A stretch of 64,000 bases of DNA from Erpobdella octoculata (Eukaryota > Annelida > Clitellata > Hirudinida > Erpobdellidae). The position numbers and the translations under genes were made by a program. Under the pieces are notes generated by a model. The model was not told the DNA's origin. It made no database searches and worked only from the letters and a program-made list of their open reading frames with translations. Location: positions 22,768,968 to 22,832,967 of the forward strand of contig OZ022245.1 of the NCBI GenBank assembly GCA_963978895.1. Reading direction: 5' to 3'. How positions within the stretch are numbered: the stretch's first letter is position 1; each line of letters begins with the position of its first letter. Shown piece after piece: positions 56,990-64,000 of this stretch.

Positions 56990-58909
56990 ATGTCTGACGA
57001 GAAATTCATTGCGATGGGACAGGCCCTAGGCTATTCCGGAGTGGATTTAAGGAATTACGTCAAAGAGTTAAAAGATGAAGAAAGGGTTAAGAGAATGGAG
57101 GAACGGGAAGAAAAAAAGGCTCAGCAGGAACGGGAAGATAAAAAGGCTCAGCAGGGGCGGGAAGATAAAATAGCGCAACAAGAACGGGAAGATAAAATAG
57201 CACAACAAGAACGGGAACGTGAAGATAAAATAGCACAACAGGAACGTGAACGTGAAGATAAAATAGCACAACAAGAACGAGAACTCCAACTTCAACGTGA
57301 GCGCGAACAACGCCAGCATGAATTGGAATTGAAGAAGCTGGAATTGGAGGGCAAAAAAAAAATAGAGCCAAAACCGTCGGCGGAGGCTACTAAGATTCCT
57401 TATCCAAAGTTTTCTGAAGGTGATGACATTGACGCATTTTTGCTGAGATTTGAGTCATTGGCAAAAGCCAATGGTCACCCTCAGAAGGATTGGGGAATGC
57501 TTCTAGGGTCGTTGCTTAGTGCGAAGACTTTGGAAGTGTTTGGCCAACTAAGCGATAGTCAGATGCAGGACTACGGAACGGCAAAGGAGGCACTCCTTCG
57601 TCGTTTTGGGAAGTCAGCGGAAGACTATCGCATAATGTTTCGAGAGTCAAAGCCTGAACCGGAGGAGACCTGGGAACATTATCTAGTGCGGCTAGATAGC
57701 CACCTCAGGCGCTGGGTAGATCTCGCGGGCAAACAAAATCTGTTGTTTTTGTTTCTGAAAGAGCAGTTTTTCGGAAAGTGCCCGGCGGGAATGGTCGAGT
57801 ACTTGTTGGAGAAAGAGAGCAAAGATGTCAATGAGCTGTGCCTTTGGGTAAACAAGTACAGCCAAGCCCACCCAGAGAAGAGGTTGGCAAAATTGGACAG
57901 CAATAACAGGATGGGTTGGAACTTGGGTCAGTCGGTCAGTGACGCCAAAATGGTTGAACCTCGCTGCTACAACTGTCATCAAACGGGGCACATGGCAAGA
58001 GAGTGTCGGCAGAGTAGCCCTGGTAATCCTGTATTTTGCCAAACACGGAAAGAGACGACTACGTCAGCACCATGCAAGGATTCCGGCGTTGTGAATGCAT
58101 GCGCTGCCATGGTGATAGAAGGAAAAATGGATGAGGTGGAATTGAAGTGTGGATGCGTTTTGCCTGTCATTGCGGATGGTTGTTTGCACTCAGGGGAAAA
58201 GTTTAATTTAACCAGAGGGTTTGTGAACAGAAAACCGGTAAAAGTTTTGAGGGACACTGGCTGTACTGCCATAATGGTAAAGGAATCATTAGTGCACCCG
58301 CGTCAGATGACCGGAAGAACAAGACCATGTGTTTTGATCGACGGCACAGTTCGGGTAGCCCCAACAGCAGTGGTAAAAATCAAAACAGACTGGTTCAGAG
58401 GAACTAGAGAGGTGGTCTGCATGAAAAACCTACTTTGCGATCTCGTACTGGGAAATGTTGAAGGAGTAAGAGGTTTTGATGCAATGGCGGCAGGAAAACG
58501 CTTTGGTCGGAAACCACAGAAATCCGCTTCCAACTACGACAGCACTCAGAGGAATGATCGGGTAAATTTTAGAAAATCGTCGGCTAACTCGGAGCTGTAT
58601 CAAAGCAAGGAAAGAAACACGTCTGCCATTTCAAAGGTAGGAAATAAAGTTGAGGCAAAAGTTCAAGCTTTGAATACGCTAAAAGAAAGACCAAGGCTCA
58701 ATCTTCTGCCTAGAGGCCAAAATGGAGGGGTGGGGAAAGATGGAAAGTTGAATTCGGCAATCTTCGGAGATGCCCGCCCTGTTGACACAGCACGCAGAGA
58801 GATAGAGATTGAGAATAAGTTGAAAGTAAACTATTTCAAAGGCAAGGAGAACATCGGTGCTGACTTTCTTAGTCGTAAAGAGAGTGACGATGTAATCAAG
58901 AAACACTGA
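56990..58909 (+). CDS. Gag-protease polyprotein with residual RNase H tail (639 codons)
   Basis: The start ATG (56990) lies 84 bases past the primer-binding site. Residues about 40-125 are a coiled-coil built from repeats of REDKIAQQE. The capsid region (PYPKFSEGDDIDAFLLRFES to NKYSQAHPEK) resembles the SCAN-like capsid of Ty3/gypsy elements. The zinc knuckle CYNCHQTGHMAREC lies near 325, and the aspartic-protease motif LRDTGCTAIMV near 422. The last 28 residues (YFKGKENIGADFLSRKESDD) match the end of the RNase H/connection region. The deletion between protease and this tail is in frame, so the ORF is open throughout. It can supply Gag and perhaps protease but not reverse transcription. Confidence 0.88.
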   Translation: MSDEKFIAMGQALGYSGVDLRNYVKELKDEERVKRMEEREEKKAQQEREDKKAQQGREDKIAQQEREDKIAQQEREREDKIAQQEREREDKIAQQERELQLQREREQRQHELELKKLELEGKKKIEPKPSAEATKIPYPKFSEGDDIDAFLLRFESLAKANGHPQKDWGMLLGSLLSAKTLEVFGQLSDSQMQDYGTAKEALLRRFGKSAEDYRIMFRESKPEPEETWEHYLVRLDSHLRRWVDLAGKQNLLFLFLKEQFFGKCPAGMVEYLLEKESKDVNELCLWVNKYSQAHPEKRLAKLDSNNRMGWNLGQSVSDAKMVEPRCYNCHQTGHMARECRQSSPGNPVFCQTRKETTTSAPCKDSGVVNACAAMVIEGKMDEVELKCGCVLPVIADGCLHSGEKFNLTRGFVNRKPVKVLRDTGCTAIMVKESLVHPRQMTGRTRPCVLIDGTVRVAPTAVVKIKTDWFRGTREVVCMKNLLCDLVLGNVEGVRGFDAMAAGKRFGRKPQKSASNYDSTQRNDRVNFRKSSANSELYQSKERNTSAISKVGNKVEAKVQALNTLKERPRLNLLPRGQNGGVGKDGKLNSAIFGDARPVDTARREIEIENKLKVNYFKGKENIGADFLSRKESDDVIKKH

Positions 58910-58924
58910 CGCGTTTCTTTTTTC

Positions 58925-58938
58925 GAAGAGGGGGGATA
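58925..58938 (+). promoter_or_regulatory. Polypurine tract
   Basis: gaagaggggggata lies directly before the 3' LTR, where plus-strand DNA synthesis is primed in LTR elements. Confidence 0.75.
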
Positions 58939-59538
58939 TGTAAGATGAAGATGATTCATCTTACGTATTTTCATAGTATTTGTTTATTTTATTGTATTAT
59001 GTGTGCATATTTTGGTTGTGTTGAAACAATAGTCATTTATGTATGAATGTATCTGTGTGTATATGTGTGTATATGTGTGTATATATATGTATATATAATG
59101 TATATGTATGTATATATGTATATTTGTGCTCCTGTGACATTGTGTGTGCGTATAATTTTTTATCATTAATGTATATATATGTATATGTGTGTTTAAGTGT
59201 ATATATACATGGATGGATGTATGTATATGTATATATATGTGTATATATATGTATATATATATATGTATATATATATATAATTGGTATTGGTCCTTTTCCT
59301 TTTTGTGGTCCTCATTAGAAAAAAAGGAAGGTTGTGGGGAGAGAAATTGGAATTATCAAAAGATTTGTCAGAATCGGGTTAACTTCTGCAAAGTGAGATA
59401 AGTCAGTTTAGAGTCAAGAAAAGGATTATATTCAAGGAAGAATAATAAAGTTAAAATAAATTCGAGAAATATTGTGTTATAAACAACTTCGACTTTAACG
59501 TTACGAATCGCTAGAAAGCATATTCCTCTACGTTTACA
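58939..59538 (+). mobile_element. 3' LTR (600 bp)
   Basis: It matches the 5' LTR except for one missing TA in the dinucleotide-rich middle. The (TATG)n array starts at the very next base. Confidence 0.92.
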
Positions 59539-60191
59539 GTATGTATGTATGTATGTATGTATGTATGTATGTATGTATGTATGTATGTATGTATGTATGT
59601 ATGTAGGTATGTATGTATGTATGTATGTATGTATGTATGTATGTATGTATGTATGTATGTATGTATGTATGTATGTATGTATGTATGTATGTATGTATGT
59701 ATGTATGTATGTATGTATGTATGTATGTATGTATGTATGTATGTATGTATGTATGTATGTATGTATGTATGTATGTATGTATGTATGTATGTATGTATGT
59801 ATGTATGTATGTATGTATGTATGTATGTATGTATGTATGTATGTATGTATGTATGTATGTATGTATGTATGTATGTATGTATGTATGTATGTATGTATGT
59901 ATGTATGTATGTATGTATGTATGTATGTATGTATGTATGTATGTATGTATGTATGTATGTATGTATGTATGTATGTATGTATGTATGTATGTATGTATGT
60001 ATGTATGTATGTATGTATGTATGTATGTATGTATGTATGTATGTATGTATGTATGTATGTATGTATGTATGTATGTATGTATGTATGTATGTATGTATGT
60101 ATGTATGTATGTATGTATGTATGTATGTATGTATGTATGTATGTATGTATGTATGTATGTATGTATGTATGTATGTATGTATGTATGTATG

Positions 60192-60221
<30 letters not shown>
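59539..60221. repeat. (TATG)n microsatellite, about 170 units
   Basis: These roughly 680 bases of TATG contain a single g variant near 59605, in the same form as in the array at 56007. The open frames on both strands are artefacts. Confidence 0.98.
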
Positions 60222-60223
<2 letters not shown>

Positions 60224-60508
60224 AAAGTAATCCATCTAAAACGTGGGTTTTTCACAAATCCCTTCTATTTCAGGATTTGCCCGCTTTTCATTTATTGCAA
60301 ATTTTCAAGACATTTTTTTAAATTTATGTATGAATTATAAAATTGTGTTTGATTTGTTTTTGTTTGACATATTACTTTTCTTTAAAAAATAAAAACAAGT
60401 TCAGAAAATTTTCATTCTTTGGTAAAATGCATTGTCGTAAAGAGCGAGCCACTATTTCAAATTTCAGCTAGATTGGATGACGGGAAGTTAGTTAATCAAG
60501 CAAGAACG
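60222..60508 (+). repeat. Dispersed repeat family B, copy 3
   Basis: It starts where the TATG array ends. It contains ttcacaaatcccttctattt, gcattgtcgtaaagagcgag and ttggatgacgggaagttagt, and ends caagcaagaacg. Confidence 0.85.
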
Positions 60509-61011
60509 ACGGTGAAGTTGATATAAGGGATAGTCGGATCAGGGAGTGGGCTGCTTGTTTACAAACTTTTATTTAGGTTACAATCTCTGTTTGTGTGTGT
60601 GTGTGGCTTTCTCTGTACGCAAATCTTGCAAGTAAAATTTAACCAGCTTTTTGACTAGCTAGAAAGCTGAAACTTTCAGCATATTTTTATATTGGATTAC
60701 AATACATGATTCAATTAAAAAAAAGTAATTTGAGCATCTTTCTTATACATACACACATACACACAGACACACATCGAGTGTGTTTGAAATCAAAGTTTGT
60801 GTTAAAAATGCTCGTTTTTTCCTTTACTTGTTATTTATGAAGGTAGAAACGAGTCATTGAAAATTCAAAAATTTCTTTGATGAAATGTTGTTACACTCTT
60901 GTCATGTATTTTCAAAATTACTCAAAAATTCTTTCAAAAATACTGCATCAGCAATGTTGTTGACAAAACAAAAAACGACGCCATTTTAAATCTCTTAAAT
61001 TAACCATCGCC
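60509..61011. other. Non-coding spacer
   Basis: It contains a short (TG)n near 60590 and a (CA)n near 60750. No gene was seen. Confidence 0.6.
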
Positions 61012-61352
61012 GGCCTTGCTTGCTTGAATGTTTGCAAATCTTGAAAAAAAATTAACTATTTTCCTGTCATTCCCTGGAGCTGAAATTTGAAATACAGGCT
61101 TGCTCCTCATGACAATGCATTCTAATAAAGTTTGATAAATTTTTGTAAAAAAAATATTTTGTTACTAAAAATATTAATTATCTATGTTTGAAAACCAAAA
61201 CAACTCAAACACAACAAAATAAATGGTTACATATATAAAATCAAACAAAAATGTCTTTTAAATGGACATTTTCAATTGAATGAAAAATTGAAAAATCCTT
61301 AAAAATAAGGGATTTGTGAAAAAACCTCGTTTTTACGGTTTACTTGTTTACA
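61012..61352 (-). repeat. Dispersed repeat family B, copy 4 (inverted)
   Basis: On the minus strand it starts acaagtaaaccgtaaaaacg and ends caagcaaggccggc. With copy 3 it forms a roughly 1.1-kb inverted pair. Confidence 0.85.
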
Positions 61353-62159
61353 TTTAATACAGATGACAAAACTGAGGCCAAATAATTAGTCTGAGTCTAT
61401 AAAGATAATGATAAAGTGACAGTAGCAGAGCAGAGTTTCATAATAATCTGTTTGGCAAATCAGATGACAATTCGTGACTTTAATGAAACTTAGAAATTAA
61501 TATAATCAATGTATTTATTATTATTTTTATTTATGTTATTAAATACTTTTTTGCTGGCGGTATTGTGGTAAACCTGCTCTTAATCATGGTAATCTTGGTT
61601 ACGACAACTGCATGATCGGGTCAAATTGATATTGTAATGTTTAATTTAAATTGAAAACAATAAAATAATGAAGCCGTTTTTTATTAATATTAAGAATGAT
61701 TATAATTAGGTATACCAATCATTATGCGGGTAAGTAAATAATAATTTTCTATTCACAGCTTCTGTTCAAAACAACGCTTTCGTGATCTTACTGAACCCAC
61801 AAAATCACGGTTTTCTGTCAATTTTAGAGTCGGCTTATATGTACTCATCTTCCGTCTTCAAATATTATGCAAGTACATTTAGAATGTTTGATAAAAATAT
61901 ATATTTAAAATCTATATATAATGACTGGAAAGAATACATTTAAAATCTTAATGTATAAAATGACTGTATGTTTGTCTTCTATGGAAATCCAAACCGCTGG
62001 ACCACTTTTAATAAAAATTTGTCATGGAGGTAGATGTCAAAGAGTAAAAAAATTTTACGATCAAAAAATTTTTCAGGCCAAAATGCCTATATACGAACAT
62101 CAAAATTCAAATTTACGTAACAAAGTTTGAAAATTTCAAGCAACTTTTAGCAAATCTAT
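61353..62159. other. AT-rich DNA with a transposon-end-like stretch
   Basis: Bases 61905-62060 (tgactgtatgtttgtcttct, then gaaatccaaaccgctggacc) resemble the conserved wording in the 5' parts of small Helitron-like or related elements in many animals. No ORF was seen. Confidence 0.35.
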
Positions 62160-62328
62160 TTTACGTCAAGAGGGAGAGGAAGAAAGGAAAGGGCAAGCAA
62201 GCAGAAAATCAAGCGTGATTGGGAAAGTGAGCTGAAGCGGGAGAGCAAACGGGGACGGAAGAGCGACGGGGAGAGAGAGGAAGAGGGAGAGCGAGAAAGA
62301 GCAGGAGAGCGAGCGAAAAAAGGGGTTA
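62160..62328. repeat. GA-rich low-complexity tract
   Basis: This is a purine tract of gagag/aaagag words. A related stretch (agagcgagaaagagcaggag) recurs at 62870-62945. Confidence 0.75.
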
Positions 62329-62520
62329 GTGCCTACTGATCCCAGGACAACCGATCCCAGGACAACTGATCCCAGTACAACTGATCCCAGTACAACTGAT
62401 CCCAGGACAACTGATCCCAGGACAACTGATCCCAGCACAACTGATCCCATGAACAACTGATCCCATGGAAAACTGATCCCATGGACAACTGACCCCATAG
62501 ACAACTGATCCCATAGACAT
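62329..62520. repeat. Minisatellite, 17-bp unit (actgatcccaggacaac)
   Basis: About eleven tandem units change step by step along the array, with one 18-base step. The minus frames encoding Gly-Ser-Val/Cys-Pro-Gly repeats are artefacts. Confidence 0.92.
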
Positions 62521-62859
62521 AAGCAACTCATTTTTTAACTCATTTTTTGACGACAAGGGTGGTGATGATGCTTACGTAGCCAGCTTACGATGGCTGGCTG
62601 CATACGACAACGGTGGTGGTGATAATGATACTGGCTACTCCAGTTAGTAAACGGAGAAATAATATTTAGTATAAGCGCACGAGGGCACGATACACAGTCG
62701 AAATGAAATTGACAAGTTCGTATTACTTTTCATCGTTTCACTCCTTTCTGCGTGAAGTTCATAATGAGAAATGGAACCGTGCCAATCCAAAAATAATAGA
62801 GTTTAGCTCATTTCAGAAGTTGTTTTTTTCGAAGATATGAATTAAATGAATTAATGAAG

Positions 62860-62945
62860 AGCGACCGGGAGAGCGAGAAAGAGCAGGAGAACGAGCGAAA
62901 AAACAAGCGGGAAAGGAAACGGGAGCGAAAGAGAGGAAGACGATA
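62860..62945. repeat. GA-rich tract, second copy
   Basis: It shares more than 30 bases of near-identical wording with 62280-62320. Confidence 0.7.
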
Positions 62946-63154
62946 ACAAATCTTTAAAAACCCCTGGAAACGCCATGTAACCCCGCTAGTGTTTTATGAG
63001 AAATATGGAAAAAGAAAAATACATCATAAAAATTTTTTTCTTTAATTGGGGCTCTATTTTAATCATCTTTTATTAACAGTTTCTTGAGAATATAATATAT
63101 TTTTATACAAATTTTAAGTTGGGCTTGTTTGTTATCAAAAGTCTGCAATGTACA

Positions 63155-63361
63155 CACGCAAGAAATCTATATATATATAAAAATGAATGTTTGTATGTAT
63201 GTATGTATGTATGTATATATATATGTTATTCATGCATTGCTACACCATTCATCCGATCGTAATGAAATTTTCACACAACCTTGAGAGTCAAGGGGAATCA
63301 AATATAAAGAAAAAAATTTGAAATCCGACACAAAATGAGCGGAGCGGAGCGAGTCTATCTA
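63155..63361 (+). mobile_element. Small Helitron-like non-autonomous element (tentative)
   Basis: It starts tctatatatataaaaatgaa, followed by a gtatg tract and ccgatcgtaatgaaattttc. It ends in ggagcggagcgag then tctatctat. This order occurs at the ends of small Helitron-like elements in other animals. Only the style of the ends supports the call. Confidence 0.35.
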
Positions 63362-63530
<169 letters not shown>

Positions 63531-64000
63531 ACTTGTTATATTTTATCGTATATAAATAAAATAATAAAAACTGTTTTTAATGTAAGCATAAACTATAGCT
63601 TACATACTTACATCTATAACATCATCATTAAGTTAAAACGTTATCTCAAAAGAAATACCAAACCTCTTAAATCTACTTTTTTTTATTTTTCAAGTTTACA
63701 TATGTGTTTATGAGTTCATCAATGTCAATTGATTTACACAGTTCATTTTGAATTGATGCAGCTGACAAGCCGACCATTTATCGTGCTTCGTAATTTGTAT
63801 CAAGGATATCTTGTTATATCAAGGATATCCATGGTTGTATATGACTTAATAAATTTCATCTTTTAAAAAGCTTCAAAACAATAACAGGTAGGTACATTTA
63901 ATAACCTTATCGCGACTGCAACATTTTGGTAAATGTTACTAAGAGCAGGCTCAAAAGTCTAAGCAAAACCGACAAAGTTAATCATTTTCCGTTTTAGCTT
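63531..64000. other. AT-rich DNA at the right edge, nothing recognised
   Basis: No ORF, RNA gene or repeat I can name. A short duplication (ttgtatcaaggatatc) is near 63797. Confidence 0.5.

Larger units (their letters stand above)
56288..59538 (+). mobile_element. Ty3/gypsy-type LTR retrotransposon, internally deleted, young
   Basis: Two LTRs (602 and 600 bp) enclose 2049 bp. The internal part has a primer-binding site for tRNA-Trp, a single Gag-protease frame ending in an RNase H-like tail, and a purine tract before the 3' LTR. RT, most of RNase H and integrase are missing. The LTRs differ only by a 2-bp TA indel as far as I can compare by eye. No target duplication is visible: gatta precedes and gtatg follows. 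Confidence 0.92.

Noticed and set aside
59545..60340. Frames of 205-295 codons in the second TATG array
   Set aside because: A four-base repeat without stop codons stays open in every frame of both strands.

Overview
The window is animal nuclear DNA. It is AT-rich and carries intron-split genes, nuclear tRNA genes of metazoan type, very long simple-sequence arrays and many eukaryotic transposon families. A Slit-Robo GAP homologue and a Prop-type paired homeobox gene point to a bilaterian. A lophotrochozoan or similar invertebrate is my best guess, from the look of the Prop C-terminus as I remember it; no single feature proves it.

Bases 1-27,700 are a transposon and satellite block. The window opens inside an array of eight 829-bp tandem units (1-6677). 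Each unit fuses a piece of an R2/HERO-like reverse transcriptase to an exon-like segment. Diverged relatives of both halves lie nearby: the exon at 6692-6900 and the LINE at 12841-14622. After the array come two Penelope-like fragments with GIY-YIG domains, a tRNA-like sequence inside an inverted repeat, a Helitron Rep fragment, two ZMYM-type hAT fragments, the R2/HERO-like LINE split by a SINE-like insert, and a MITE with perfect inverted ends. A CR1/jockey-type LINE with both ORFs intact (17511-21307) follows. Then come a copia-type LTR with gag fragment, an intron-bearing hAT copy and a repeated block that includes an HSP90-like segment.

Bases 28,142-41,489 (minus strand) hold eleven coding exons, 499 codons in continuous phase, of a srGAP-like protein: the whole F-BAR region, the linker and the first residues leading into RhoGAP. 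RhoGAP and SH3 exons were not found, so they should lie beyond the left edge, past the transposon block. The introns are full of minisatellites.

Bases 41,490-48,982 hold three tRNA-Asp(GTC) genes and one tRNA-Gln(TTG), all on the minus strand. The last two exons of the Prop-type homeobox gene, also minus, follow.

Bases 49,454-64,000 are again mobile. They hold a pogo/Tigger-like element that kept its DNA-binding and zinc-finger ends but shows no DDE core, an R2/NeSL-like LINE with a near-complete ORF, and a young Ty3/gypsy-type element with almost identical LTRs that encodes only Gag, protease and an RNase H tail. Several (TATG)n arrays follow, one about 680 bp long. A dispersed family of about 330 bp, Helitron-like ends, minisatellites and (TA)n tracts complete the region.

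The genes do not form one pathway. The host genes are independent of each other. The main stories are the retroposon-derived satellite, the nested insertions and the non-autonomous derivatives.
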